This document shows positions 9,527 to 18,073 of a stretch of DNA of 64,000 nt, piece after piece; positions within the stretch are counted from its first letter, which is position 1, and every line of letters starts with the position of its first letter. Where the stretch lies: contig CANLSR010000001.1 in NCBI GenBank assembly GCA_947493945.1, positions 372,001 through 436,000 on the forward strand. Direction: 5' to 3'. The notes under the pieces were generated by a model that saw only the letters and a program-made list of their open reading frames with translations, had not been told where the DNA came from and searched no databases. A program made the position numbers and the translations under genes. The stretch is from an uncultured bacterium. GTDB taxonomy: Bacteria > Bacteroidota > Rhodothermia > Rhodothermales > Rubricoccaceae.

Positions 9527-9838
9527 CTAGCGCGAGCGGCCGGAGCGGGCCTGGTTGATCAGGTCGTCAGCCTCCGAGAGCAGCGACTCGGCCTGCTGGC
9601 GGGCGTCGGCCACGAGCGCGTCGGCGCGGGCCCGGGCGTCGCTGGAGACGCCGTCGCGGTCGAGCCGGTCGAGGACGGCGGCGAGGTCGCCGGCCCAGCG
9701 GTCCAGGAGGTAGGCGGCGCGGCGGCGCAATTGGCGGCCCTCGTCGGGCGCGAGCAGGAGCCCGAAGGTGAGGCCGGAGGCCGCACCGACGAGGAAGCCC
9801 CACACGGAGGCACGGACGGCTCGGCTACGCTGGCTCAT
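9527..9838 (-). CDS. YtxH-domain membrane protein
   Basis: A small protein of 103 residues. One glycine-rich membrane segment (WGFLVGAASGLTFGLLLAP, about residues 12-30) is followed by DEGRQLRRR, the YtxH/DUF948-like signature. A 60-residue charged helix follows and the end is basic. YtxH proteins are envelope-stress associated and of unclear function. The ATG at 9838 is chosen because an upstream in-frame ATG (9874) adds only a Pro-rich stretch inside the leader. Confidence 0.75.
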   Translation of the reverse strand: MSQRSRAVRASVWGFLVGAASGLTFGLLLAPDEGRQLRRRAAYLLDRWAGDLAAVLDRLDRDGVSSDARARADALVADARQQAESLLSEADDLINQARSGRSR

Positions 9839-9870
9839 GTCGAGGGGTGGAGGGTGGGTCGCAGGAGCCG

Positions 9871-9878
9871 TCAAGATA
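9871..9878 (-). promoter_or_regulatory. Putative promoter box TATCTTGA
   Basis: A match to the recurring TAnnTTnG box on the minus strand, 33 bases before the YtxH gene start. Confidence 0.35.
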
Positions 9879-9918
9879 ACGGCGGCGGGGCGACCGGCCG
9901 CTCCGGGTCAACTGGAAA

Positions 9919-9947
9919 CAGGCCGCCTCCACTCTGGAGACGGCCTG
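9919..9947 (-). terminator. Terminator of the bS22/mS38-like gene
   Basis: The stem CAGGCCG-n-CTCCA / TGGAG-n-CGGCCTG has a 3-base loop and is followed on the minus strand by TTTCC. It lies 63 bases past the stop of the 31-residue gene. Confidence 0.65.
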
Positions 9948-10009
9948 CGTCGGATAGGCCGGGCAACCGACCGCGCAAACGGCGGGGTTCGCCGGCGGCG
10001 TCCGCTAAA

Positions 10010-10105
10010 CTAGCGGTTCTTCTTCTTGTGCCGGTTCTTGCGGAGACGCTTTTTCCGCTTGTGGGTGGCGATCTTGTGGCGCTTGCGCTTTTTTCCGCAG
10101 GGCAT
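10010..10105 (-). CDS. Small basic ribosomal protein (AURKAIP1/COX24 domain; mS38/bS22-like)
   Basis: A 31-residue protein in which more than half of the residues are Lys, Arg or His. The pattern MPCGKKRKRHK...THKRKKRLRKNRHKKK matches the AURKAIP1/COX24 family of tiny Bacteroidota proteins related to mitochondrial mS38 and mycobacterial bS22, which sit in the small ribosomal subunit. The promoter box TACCTTTG lies 47 bases upstream at 10153-10160, and a terminator follows. It is easily missed because of its size. Confidence 0.85.
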   Translation of the reverse strand: MPCGKKRKRHKIATHKRKKRLRKNRHKKKNR

Positions 10106-10152
10106 AGGGTTCAGGGTCGAGGTTTTAGAGGCTGTCGTCGCGGTCTAGAGGG

Positions 10153-10160
10153 CAAAGGTA
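10153..10160 (-). promoter_or_regulatory. Putative promoter box TACCTTTG
   Basis: An exact match to the Bacteroidota -7 element TAnnTTTG on the minus strand. It lies 47 bases before the 31-residue ribosomal gene. Confidence 0.5.
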
Positions 10161-10486
10161 GAGCCACGGTGGCTCTCTTGCGGCCCGCGGCCTGGATCTG
10201 ACACGCCCTTCATGCGCACCCGGTTCTCCGCCCCGCCCGGGCCCCCTAGCCGCCCCCGCCAGCGGCTGGGCCGGGGGCGACGTACCGGATCCGATACAGG
10301 CCCGTCCTTCGTGGTGGACGGCGCTGGAAAAGATGCGGACCGGAAGCGGTTTTGGTAAGGCCTGGGTGACGCCCGCCTGAGTTGGCACGGCCATTGTCAA
10401 GAGACCGAGTACGTCCCGTCCAGCGCCTAGCGCCCGGGGCGGGAAGAGCGATACCGTGCGCATCAAAGGCCCAGGCCCGCGCACCG
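10161..10486 (+). ncRNA. Region of a possible unidentified RNA ending at 10530
   Basis: No plausible protein gene occupies this stretch. A strong plus-strand terminator lies at 10487-10530, while the flanking upstream gene points the other way, so something transcribed rightward should end there. A CCGTCC/GGACGG hairpin lies at 10302-10321. I compared it by eye with SRP RNA, RNase P RNA and 6S RNA and recognised none. The 5' end is unknown and the given start is only the limit of the gap. Confidence 0.35.
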
Positions 10487-10530
10487 CCGGGCGGACACGT
10501 AAGGGTGAGCGTGTCCGCCCGGTTTTTTTT
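10487..10530 (+). terminator. Strong intrinsic terminator
   Basis: A perfect 13-base stem (10487-10499 with 10510-10522) with a 10-base loop runs directly into eight T residues. It is the best intrinsic terminator in the window. No protein gene on the plus strand ends before it. Confidence 0.9.
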
Positions 10531-10871
10531 GCCCTCTCGTGAGGTCGGCTTTGGGCACGGTCTAGGTCCAGTCCTCGGCGCCGCTCTCCTGGACTTGCTG
10601 GTCGTCGTCGTTTGACCTTGCCCCGCCGCGACGACGAGCCGTGTGGCTCGCGCTGCGTCGACGCGTCGCTCCTGCCAGACGAAGTCCGCCAGGCACCCGA
10701 CGTCGCGTACCGAAGCTGGGCTCTGCCCGCCGCCGACGCGCTCCGCCAGTGCGGGCTGGCGCCTCCCGGTGCGGCGTGCGGCTGAGATGAAGACGCCACG
10801 GAGTAGGCACCGCGTCGGCCGGTGGCGCGTTGGTCCCCCCAGCGCACGGCCTCGGCCGGCGCCTGTTCTTT
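10531..10871. other. Gap between terminator and tmRNA
   Basis: No gene can be supported here. A 55-codon plus-strand frame from a TTG at 10618 to 10786 reads protein-like, with four cysteines. However, it has no recognisable family and no C-rich leader. Confidence 0.4.
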
Positions 10872-11245
10872 GGGGATGACTTGGTTTCGACGAGAGCCGT
10901 GTGCGGCAGGCCGCGCGCCGGGTGGTGTCCAGTACGCCCGTAACACCCACTGGACCGCAACTGTAGCTGCGAACGACTACTCTTACTCGCTGGCCGCGTA
11001 ACTCACGCCGCTAGCTGTCTCGCACAGTGGCCGCTCACTATCGCTGTGCGAGACACCGACTAGAGTGAGCTGGTCCCAGAGCCTCCGGCTGAGGCAAAGG
11101 GACGAGAACCAACCAGCCTGCGCTTGACCGGAAGCCCGTCAACGGGCCACGTCGGACGAGCAAAGACCCTTAAAGCGTTGACTACGCACGTAGACGCCTG
11201 GACTGTAGCGTCTCTCGGACCCGGGTTCAATTCCCGGCATCTCCA
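10872..11245 (+). ncRNA. ssrA: Transfer-messenger RNA
   Basis: tmRNA rescues stalled ribosomes and tags the nascent protein for degradation. The 5' end GGGGATGACTTGGTTTCGAC is typical. Its first seven bases pair with CATCTCC at 11238-11244, and the T-arm GGTTCAATTCC precedes that. The resume codon is GCG at 10969. The tag reads ANDYSYSLAA and stops with TAA at 10999-11001. The CCA end is not encoded. A strong terminator follows. Confidence 0.96.
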
Positions 11246-11248
11246 CTG

Positions 11249-11290
11249 ACCGCCCCGACCTAGCACTCGCCAGGTCGGGGCGGTGTCGTT
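11249..11290 (+). terminator. Terminator after tmRNA
   Basis: A perfect 13-base stem (11249-11261 with 11272-11284) is followed by a T-containing tail (GTCGTT). It may also serve the histidine-kinase gene, which ends at 11331 on the other strand. Confidence 0.75.
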
Positions 11291-11330
11291 CTGTCCCCGC
11301 TGGCGGCGCAGGCCAGCGACAAGGGCCCGT

Positions 11331-13568
11331 CTATGCAGCAGCCAGCGCGCCGGCGGCCCGTGCGCGGACGGCGCGCTCGATGGTGGCCGCTAGCTCCTCG
11401 GGCGCGACCGGCTTGGCGAGGTAGTCGTCGCAGCCGGCGTCGAGGCACCGCTGGCGGTCGCCCTCCATCGCGTTGGCGGTGAGCGCGACGATGGCCGGCG
11501 CCGGGTGCGGGCCGGGGTCGGCCTTGATCTGGCTCGTCGCCTCCAGGCCGTCCATCACCGGCATCATGATGTCCATGAGCACCACGTCGTACGGCGCGCG
11601 GCGGACCGCCATGACGGCCTGTTTGCCGTTGGCGACCACGTCGGGGCGGTAGCCCAGGCGGCGCAGCGTCAGCGTGGCCACCTTTTGGTTGACCGGGTTG
11701 TCCTCGGCGAGGAGCAAGCGGGCCGAGGGCAGGATGGCGTCCGCCGACATCACGACGCCGCGGGGGCCCCCAGACTTCCTGGCTGGCGCCGCGGCCTCGG
11801 GCTCGCTCACATCGGCCGCCATCTGGGGCGGCCCAGCCGCGGCGTCGCGGTCGGGGGCCGGGCGGGCCACCCACGCGGGCGACGTCCGCCCGTCGCCCGC
11901 CGCGCTGGCGGTCTCGGCCGGCGCCGCGCTGGCAGCCTCCGCTGGCGCCTCGGCGCCGACGGCGACGGTAAACCGGAACGCGGAGCCTTGGCCCGGCACC
12001 GACTCCGCCGACATCTCGCCGCCCATCAGCCGCACCAGCTGGCGGCAGATCGCGAGCCCCAGCCCGGTCCCGCCGTGCGTCCGCGTGGTCGAGTCGTCGG
12101 CCTGGGTAAACTGCTCGAACACGGCCGCCAGCCGGTCGGGCGCGATGCCGACGCCCGTGTCGTGGACGGTGAGCGCGAGCAGGGGCGGCCCGTCCGCCTC
12201 CGACGGGGCCAGGCCCACGCCCACCCGAACGCCCCCGGCCTCGGTAAACTTGACGGCGTTGGAGAGCAGGTTGGTGAGCACCTGGCGCACGCGCGCCGCA
12301 TCGCCGCGGACGCTCTCGGGCACCTCGGGCGCCACCTCGGAGGCCAGGTCCAGCCCCTTGGCGGCGCTCTGCTGGGCGAACATCCGCAGCGACTCCTGGA
12401 CCGTCTCGCGGATGGAGAACGGCTGGTCTTCGAGCGCCAGCATCCCCGCCTCGATCTTGGAAAAGTCGAGCACGTCGTTGATCACGGCCAGCAGCGCCGC
12501 GCTCGACGTGCGGACGGTGTCCACGAACTCGCGCTGCTCGCCGTCGAGCTCGGTGTCCAGCAGCAGCGTGGTCATGCCCGTCACGCCGTTCATCAGCGTG
12601 CGGATCTCGTGGCTCGTTGTGGCCAGGAACTCGCGGTTGGCGCGCGCGGTGGCCTCGGCCCGCTGCTTGTCGGCGAGCAGCTGGGCCTCGAGCCTCTTCT
12701 GCTCCGTGACGTCGCGCGACAAGACCACCAGGCCCACCACCGCGCCGGCCCGGTCCAGCACCGGCACCCGCGTGGTGAGGCGGACGCCGCCAGCGGGGTC
12801 GGCCTCCTCCCGGCCGACCACGGGCGCACCCGCCTCCATCACCGCGCTGGCGGCCTCCCACCACCCCGCCGCAACAACCTTGTCCGGCCCGTCCGGTCCG
12901 ATGGACCCGTCGCGGACGGCGGCCCGGTTGCGCAGCACGACCCGGCCCACGCGGTCCACCGCCACGACGGGCTCGGGGATGGAGTCGACGATGGTGCGCA
13001 GCGTGCGGCGGCGGCCTTCGGAGGCGTCGAGCGTGGCCTGCGGCGTCTTCGCCTCGCGCAGGGACACGGTGAACAGCGAGCCGTCGGCCGCGGGGCGGAC
13101 GGCGAGCGCCATCTCGACCTCGCCGCCGTCGCCGCGGAGGACCGCCAGCGGCTCGGCCGGCGAGTCGGGGCCGTCGGCGCCCTGGCGGAGCCGCTGGCGG
13201 TAGCCCTCGCGCGAACGGAGCGGGAGCAGGGCCTCGGCCAGCTCCGTCCCGACCAGCGCGCCCGGCTCGTGGCCTAAGACGTCCCCGACGGCCTGGTTGG
13301 CGACCAGGACGCGGTCCTGCGCGTCGACCACGACCACGGGGTCGGGCAGCGCGTCGAGGACGGAGGCCGGGAGGTGGGCGGCCGGTCGGGCGCCGGCGTC
13401 TCGGGGCGCCTCGCCGCGCAAGCGGCGCAGCCAGCGGGAAAAGAGGGTCGGGGCAGACGGCGCGCCGTCACCAGTCGGATGCGCGGGACGGGTCGGCAAG
13501 GCGGTGTCAGGGAAGACGGACGCCGGGTATCGCCGCCTCAGCGCCCAACTAAAGGCGCCGCCGGACAT
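11331..13568 (-). CDS. Hybrid sensor histidine kinase with receiver domain
   Basis: A 745-residue signalling protein with no membrane segment, so probably cytosolic. Two PAS-like domains (about residues 65-180 and 190-300) each begin with a DALPDPVVVVDA-like motif. The HisKA H-box TSHEIRTLMNGVTG has phospho-acceptor His320, with Leu where Pro is usual. The ATPase domain has SNAVKFT, DTGVGIAPD and GGTGLGLAI. A Pro/Ala linker leads to a receiver domain from about residue 625 with Asp666 in LMDIMMPVMDG and a conserved Lys in LAKPV. The ATG at 13568 is chosen because upstream DNA is the intergenic hairpin. No partner regulator is adjacent. Confidence 0.88.
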   Translation of the reverse strand: MSGGAFSWALRRRYPASVFPDTALPTRPAHPTGDGAPSAPTLFSRWLRRLRGEAPRDAGARPAAHLPASVLDALPDPVVVVDAQDRVLVANQAVGDVLGHEPGALVGTELAEALLPLRSREGYRQRLRQGADGPDSPAEPLAVLRGDGGEVEMALAVRPAADGSLFTVSLREAKTPQATLDASEGRRRTLRTIVDSIPEPVVAVDRVGRVVLRNRAAVRDGSIGPDGPDKVVAAGWWEAASAVMEAGAPVVGREEADPAGGVRLTTRVPVLDRAGAVVGLVVLSRDVTEQKRLEAQLLADKQRAEATARANREFLATTSHEIRTLMNGVTGMTTLLLDTELDGEQREFVDTVRTSSAALLAVINDVLDFSKIEAGMLALEDQPFSIRETVQESLRMFAQQSAAKGLDLASEVAPEVPESVRGDAARVRQVLTNLLSNAVKFTEAGGVRVGVGLAPSEADGPPLLALTVHDTGVGIAPDRLAAVFEQFTQADDSTTRTHGGTGLGLAICRQLVRLMGGEMSAESVPGQGSAFRFTVAVGAEAPAEAASAAPAETASAAGDGRTSPAWVARPAPDRDAAAGPPQMAADVSEPEAAAPARKSGGPRGVVMSADAILPSARLLLAEDNPVNQKVATLTLRRLGYRPDVVANGKQAVMAVRRAPYDVVLMDIMMPVMDGLEATSQIKADPGPHPAPAIVALTANAMEGDRQRCLDAGCDDYLAKPVAPEELAATIERAVRARAAGALAAA

Positions 13569-13583
13569 TAGGCCTCCGCCCCG

Positions 13584-13610
13584 CCCCGCTGGCGCCGTCC
13601 GCCAGCGGGG
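13584..13610. terminator. Inverted GCTGGCG/CGCCAGC pair, hairpin
   Basis: A perfect 11-base stem (13584-13594 with 13600-13610) with a 5-base loop lies 7 bases past the minus-strand stop of the M3 peptidase gene. It has no T-run, so if it terminates it is not a classical intrinsic terminator. It belongs to the window-wide repeat family. Confidence 0.6.
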
Positions 13611-13617
13611 CCGGACG

Positions 13618-15789
13618 CTACTCGCCGGCCTCGGCCGGGACGGGGAAGCCACGGTCGCGCATCAGCGCCTCGATGCCCGCGTCGCGCCCGCGGAACTCGC
13701 GGTAGGCGTCGGCCGGGTCGAGGGCGTTGCGGGGCGCGAACAGGTAGCGGACCAGCCGCTCGGCCACGTCGGCGTCGTAGAACCCGCCGGGCGCCTCGGC
13801 GAACGCCTCGGCGGCGTCGGCCGTCAGGACGTCCGCCCAGAGGTAGCCGTAGTAGCCCGTCGCGTACCCCTCGCCGGAGAAGACGTGGCCGAACTGGGGC
13901 GTCCGGTGGCGCATGACCACCTCGGACGGCATGCCCAGCTCCGCCAGCGTCTCCCGCTCGAACGCGTCCGGGTCGACGTCCGACGGGTCGTCGACGGTGT
14001 GGAGCGCCATGTCCACCAGCGCCGAGGCCAGGTACTCGACCGTGTCGAACCCCTGGTTGAACGTGCCCGCGCGGCGGATCTTGGCGATCAGCTCCTCCGG
14101 CATCGGCTCGCCCGTCTCGACGTGGACGAGGTAGGTCTCCACCACGGGGTCGGTCAGCAACCACCGCTCCAAGAGCTGGCTCTGGAACTCGGTGTAGTCG
14201 CGGACGCCGCCGTTGAGCGTCGGGTAGTCGACGTCGGAGGCCAGGAAGTGGAGGGCGTGGCCGAACTCGTGGAACAGCGTCGTCGCGTCGTCCAAGGAGA
14301 TCAGGACCGGCTCGCCCGGGGCGCCCTCGACGAAGTTCGAGTTGTTGGACGCCAGGACGGTCTCGGGGCCGTGGACCGTCGTGTGGCTGCGGTAGGTCGT
14401 GGCCCAGGCGCCGGAGCGCTTGCCCTGGCGGGCGAACGGGTCGAGGTACCACAGCCCCACCAAGTCGCCCGAGTCGCGGTCCGTCACCTCAAACACCGTC
14501 ACGTCGGGGTGGAAGACGGGGACCGACCCCTCGGGGACGGGCGTGAACTCGAACCCGAACAGCTCGCCGGCCACGTAGAACATGGCCGGGACGAGGTTGT
14601 CGAGCTGGAGGTACTGCTTGACCTCGTCCGAGTCCAGGGCGTAGCGGTCCTGGCGCACCTTCTCGGCGTAGTAGCGGTAGTCCCAGGGCTCGACGGTGAT
14701 GTCGGCGCCCTCGGCGTCGGCCACGGCCTGCATGTCGGCCACCTCCTCCTCGACGCGGGCGACGGCGGCGGGCCAGACGGCCATCATCAGGTCCATGGCG
14801 CGCTCGGGCGTCTTGGCCATCCGGTCCTCCAGGCGCCACGAGGCGTAGTTGTCGTAGCCCAGCAGCCCGACGCGCTCGTCGCGCAGGCGGAGGATCTCGG
14901 TGATGAGCGCGTTCGTGTCGTTCTCGTCGGCGTTGTCGCCGCGGCTGTAGTACGTCCGCCAGACGGTCTCGCGCAGGTCGCGCTCGTCGGAGTAGGTGAG
15001 GAAGGGGTCCATCGAGGACCGCGTGTTGGTCACGGCGTACTCGCCCGGCCGGTCGCGCTGCTCGGCCGCCGCGGCGGCGGCGGCGACGAACGAGGCCGGC
15101 AGGCCCGAGAGCTGGTCGGCCGTGAGATACGTCACGTAGCCCTCCTCGTCGGCCAGGACGCGGTTGCCGAACGCGGTGTAGAGCTCCGCCAGCCGCTGGT
15201 CGATGGCCGCGTAGCGCTCCTTGTCGGCGCCGTCGAGCGTGGCCCCGTTGCGGGCGAACCCGTCGTAGACCAGCTCCACCAGCCGCAGCTGGTCGGGCCG
15301 GAGCCCGAGCGACTGGCGGTTGTCGTGGACGGACTTCACGCGGTCGAACAGCGCCGCGTTCTGGGTGATCGCCGTCTGGTACTCGGAGAGCTTGGGCGTG
15401 AGCCGGCCCTGGACCTCGCGGAACTCGGGGCTCGACAGGTTCGAGGACCAGATGCCGTAGTAGGTGAACGCCCGGTCGATGGGCCGGCCTGACTTCTCCA
15501 TCGCCACGATGGTGTTCTCGAACGTCGGCGCCTCTGGGTTCTGGGCGATGGCCTCGATCTCGGCCAGGTGCGCCGCGATGCCGGCGTCGATGGCCGGCTC
15601 CAGGTCCGCCAGGTCCATCTGGTCAAAGGCCGGCACGCCGCCGGCCGGCCCGGTCCACTCCGCCAGCAGCGGATTCGTCTGGGTGGCGTCGGCGGCGGGA
15701 GCGGTCGTCATAGAGGCGGGGGCGGTCTGGGCCGCCGGCGCCGCGCTGGCGGCGACGGTCAGGGCGAGGGCAGCGAGGGGGACACGCAT
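13618..15789 (-). CDS. Secreted M3-family zinc oligopeptidase (Dcp/OpdA-like)
   Basis: The 723-residue product has a signal peptide (MRVPLAALALTVAASAAPAAQ). The M3 peptidase domain follows, with the HEFGH zinc motif starting at His507. Downstream helices carry the third ligand region and TGYYGYLWADVL near the C-terminus. This order and length match peptidyl-dipeptidase Dcp and oligopeptidase A. Secretion suggests that it trims peptides in the periplasm for uptake. It is a single gene flanked by repeat hairpins on both sides. Confidence 0.88.
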   Translation of the reverse strand: MRVPLAALALTVAASAAPAAQTAPASMTTAPAADATQTNPLLAEWTGPAGGVPAFDQMDLADLEPAIDAGIAAHLAEIEAIAQNPEAPTFENTIVAMEKSGRPIDRAFTYYGIWSSNLSSPEFREVQGRLTPKLSEYQTAITQNAALFDRVKSVHDNRQSLGLRPDQLRLVELVYDGFARNGATLDGADKERYAAIDQRLAELYTAFGNRVLADEEGYVTYLTADQLSGLPASFVAAAAAAAEQRDRPGEYAVTNTRSSMDPFLTYSDERDLRETVWRTYYSRGDNADENDTNALITEILRLRDERVGLLGYDNYASWRLEDRMAKTPERAMDLMMAVWPAAVARVEEEVADMQAVADAEGADITVEPWDYRYYAEKVRQDRYALDSDEVKQYLQLDNLVPAMFYVAGELFGFEFTPVPEGSVPVFHPDVTVFEVTDRDSGDLVGLWYLDPFARQGKRSGAWATTYRSHTTVHGPETVLASNNSNFVEGAPGEPVLISLDDATTLFHEFGHALHFLASDVDYPTLNGGVRDYTEFQSQLLERWLLTDPVVETYLVHVETGEPMPEELIAKIRRAGTFNQGFDTVEYLASALVDMALHTVDDPSDVDPDAFERETLAELGMPSEVVMRHRTPQFGHVFSGEGYATGYYGYLWADVLTADAAEAFAEAPGGFYDADVAERLVRYLFAPRNALDPADAYREFRGRDAGIEALMRDRGFPVPAEAGE

Positions 15790-15924
15790 CGGCGGGAGGT
15801 GGTGGGTCTGGGGGACGAACGGGCGACGGCCGCCCGGCGTGCCCGTGCGACGCCTCCGCCCCGCTGGCGGTTGCCGCGGCCGGGGCTCTCGGCGGTGGGG
15901 GCCACCGCACCCAGACGTGCCACC

Positions 15925-15952
15925 GTAGGGGCGTAGTGCAATACGCCCCTAC
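15925..15952. repeat. Palindromic element GTAGGGGCGTA...TACGCCCCTAC
   Basis: Eleven-base perfect arms surround GTGCAA. About 36 bases including flanks match the element at 60243-60278, and two shorter relatives lie at 33661-33683 and 35248-35271. It lies between the M3 peptidase start and the LVIVD gene end. Confidence 0.85.
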
Positions 15953-15958
15953 CGAACG

Positions 15959-15979
15959 CGCTGGCGGCCACCGCCAGCG
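15959..15979. repeat. Inverted CGCTGGCGG/CCGCCAGCG pair
   Basis: A perfect 9-base stem with a CCA loop, 6 bases from the preceding palindrome. It is a member of the window-wide GCCAGCGG family, 72 bases beyond the minus-strand LVIVD stop. Confidence 0.75.
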
Positions 15980-16000
15980 CGCGGCGGCGGCCCAAACGAA

Positions 16001-16033
16001 CGCGGGCCGCCCCCTCCTTGGGAGCGGCCCGCG
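16001..16033 (-). terminator. Terminator of the LVIVD/DUF305 operon
   Basis: A perfect 10-base stem (16001-16010 with 16024-16033) is followed on the minus strand by TTCGTTTGGG. It lies 18 bases after the LVIVD stop. Confidence 0.7.
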
Positions 16034-16050
16034 CGGTGCCGACGCGTGCT

Positions 16051-18042
16051 CTAGCTCGACGCCAGCATCCGGACGGCCTCGGCCAGCATCTGGGCCTTGG
16101 CCGGGTCGCCGGACTGGCCGGCCATCCCGGACACGTCGGCCGCGAGCGCCTGGAGCGCCGAGGCGCGGGCCGCGCCGCTCATGGCCTCCGCCGCCGCCAG
16201 CGCGGCGCGCGTCGTCGCGATCCGGTCCATCGGCATGGCCCCGTCACGCTGGAGCTGGTCCAGGTAGGCACCGGCCAGCGCGAACGTGGCCGGCCACTCG
16301 TACTGCGGCTGGCCCTGGGCGTTGAGGTAGTCCAGGCGGACCGACTTGGCGGCGTCGATCTCGTTTTGCGAGAGGTAGCCGCTCGGCGCCAGCTCGAACA
16401 CGTCGAGCCCGCGCGCGATCTCGGAGCTCACGATCTGGCCGTTGTACCAGTACACCGACCAGCTCCCGCCCATCTGGAACTCGTCGCCCGCGATCGGCCC
16501 GCGGTCGTGGAACGCGATCTCGACCGGGTTCCCGGCGTCGGTCCAGTCGAAGATCGAGATGCCGCCCTGGTACCACGCCTGGACCATCACGTCGCGGCCG
16601 GGGATCGGGATGAGCGAGCCGTTGTGGGCCACGCAGTTCTCGAACTCGGTCTGGGCAGCCGGCATCTTGTAGTAGCTCTCGAAGTCCATCTCGCCGCCCG
16701 TCAGCGTAAAGATGGCGTTGGCGCCCCACTCCATCGGGTCGGTGGCGCGGCACTTGGGCTGGCCGCCGCCGCCCCACTCGTCGGTAAAGAGCACCTTCGA
16801 GCCGTCGTTGTTGAACGTGGCCGAGTGCCAGTAGGCAAAGTTGGAGTCGGCCACGGCGTCGATCCGGCGCGGCATGGCGGGGTCGGAGATGTCGAGGAGC
16901 AGCCCGTAGCCCTCGCACGCGCCGCCCGCGAGCCCGATGGCCGGGTAGAGCGTGATGTCGTGGCACTGGGTCGGGCCGCGGCCGGGCCCGTCGTCCTCCT
17001 CGGGCTCGCCGTAGCGCTCGGCCAGCATGGCCGGGAGCCGCTCGCGGAGGAGCGTGCTGTCCGCCTCGGTCGGCTCACCCGTCCCGCCGCGCTCCTCGAC
17101 CACCTGGGCCAGCAGCGGGGTCACCATCCGGTCGGGCAGGACGCGGTCCTGGCCGAAAAAGTAGACCACGAACTTGCCCTGCTCGCGGGCCTCGTCGATG
17201 GCCGCGAGGTCGGCCGGCGCCAGGCCGTGCTCGGGCGGCGCGACCAGGTCCTCGAAGATGCGCGGCGAGCTGACGATGGCGGCCTGCTGCGGGTCGGCGA
17301 GCGGCACTTTGATCACCTCGATCCGGAACAGCGCCGACTCCGGGTCCTCGTCGGGCGACGCGCCGGAGCAGCCCGCCAGCTCGTCGGCCGGGCGGACGGG
17401 CGCCGAGCCCGAGATGTAGACGTAGACGTTCTCGTCGTCGTTGGGGTCTTTCAGGACCGAGTGCGTGTGCGAGCCGCGGCACGTCTGGACGTTGGAGACG
17501 TACTCGGGATTGCGGATGTCCGAGATGTCGAAGATGCGGAGCCCGCGCAGGCGGTCGGTGCTGACCTGGTCCGCGACGCCCTCGGTGCCGCAGTCGAGAC
17601 GCCCGCCCAGGCCCTCGCCCGAGACGAACATGAGGTCGCCGTAGACCGAGACGTCGCTCTGGGACGCCGGGCAGACGTACTCCGTCACCAGCTCCGGCGC
17701 CGACGGGTCGCTGAGGTCCCAGATCATGATCCCGTTGTAGTTGCCCTGGAACGCGTAGTCGCCGCTAAAGGCGAGGTCGGAGTTGGTCTCGCCCACGAAG
17801 TCCGGCGGCGGCGGCGTCGAGGACAGCTTGCGCAGGTTCCAGATCGCCTCCTCGGCGTCGAACAGGCCGGCGCCCAGCCCGACGCGCGTGTTGGGGGCCG
17901 GCGTCGGCGCGGGCAGCGCCATCGCCTGGTTCATCTGGGTCGAGGCGCCGGCGCCCACCGGGGCCATCGGCGCGCACGCGGCGACCGCCAGCAGGGCGGC
18001 CAGGGGGAGTGCCCCGAGGGCAAAGCGAGAAGCGTGGGTCAT
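16051..18042 (-). CDS. LVIVD-repeat lipoprotein, probable beta-propeller
   Basis: A 663-residue exported protein of unknown function. The N-terminus is a lipoprotein signal (LLAVAAC, lipid-modified Cys near residue 23). The body has repeated LVIVD-type blades such as MIWDLSDPSAPELV, LRIFDISDIRNPEYV, LLLDISDPAMPRRI and SIFDWTDAGNPVEI. These repeats build surface beta-propellers. The C-terminal 100 residues are helical. The DUF305 gene lies 31 bases upstream on the same strand, so the two are probably co-transcribed and act together in the envelope. The leader before its ATG is pyrimidine-rich (CCTCCACCCCC). Confidence 0.8.
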   Translation of the reverse strand: MTHASRFALGALPLAALLAVAACAPMAPVGAGASTQMNQAMALPAPTPAPNTRVGLGAGLFDAEEAIWNLRKLSSTPPPPDFVGETNSDLAFSGDYAFQGNYNGIMIWDLSDPSAPELVTEYVCPASQSDVSVYGDLMFVSGEGLGGRLDCGTEGVADQVSTDRLRGLRIFDISDIRNPEYVSNVQTCRGSHTHSVLKDPNDDENVYVYISGSAPVRPADELAGCSGASPDEDPESALFRIEVIKVPLADPQQAAIVSSPRIFEDLVAPPEHGLAPADLAAIDEAREQGKFVVYFFGQDRVLPDRMVTPLLAQVVEERGGTGEPTEADSTLLRERLPAMLAERYGEPEEDDGPGRGPTQCHDITLYPAIGLAGGACEGYGLLLDISDPAMPRRIDAVADSNFAYWHSATFNNDGSKVLFTDEWGGGGQPKCRATDPMEWGANAIFTLTGGEMDFESYYKMPAAQTEFENCVAHNGSLIPIPGRDVMVQAWYQGGISIFDWTDAGNPVEIAFHDRGPIAGDEFQMGGSWSVYWYNGQIVSSEIARGLDVFELAPSGYLSQNEIDAAKSVRLDYLNAQGQPQYEWPATFALAGAYLDQLQRDGAMPMDRIATTRAALAAAEAMSGAARASALQALAADVSGMAGQSGDPAKAQMLAEAVRMLASS

Positions 18043-18073
18043 GGGGGTGGAGGGTTTGGAAGAGGAGTGGTGT

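Noticed and set aside
10302..10486. SRP, 6S or RNase P RNA
   Set aside because: A CGGAAG word recalls the SRP loop, but the AGCAG side is missing. The RNase P GAGGAAAGTC word and a 6S-like closed bubble were not found.
10618..10786. 55-codon frame from TTG with four cysteines
   Set aside because: It reads somewhat protein-like. It has no family, a weak start codon and no C-rich leader, and any frame looks open at this GC.
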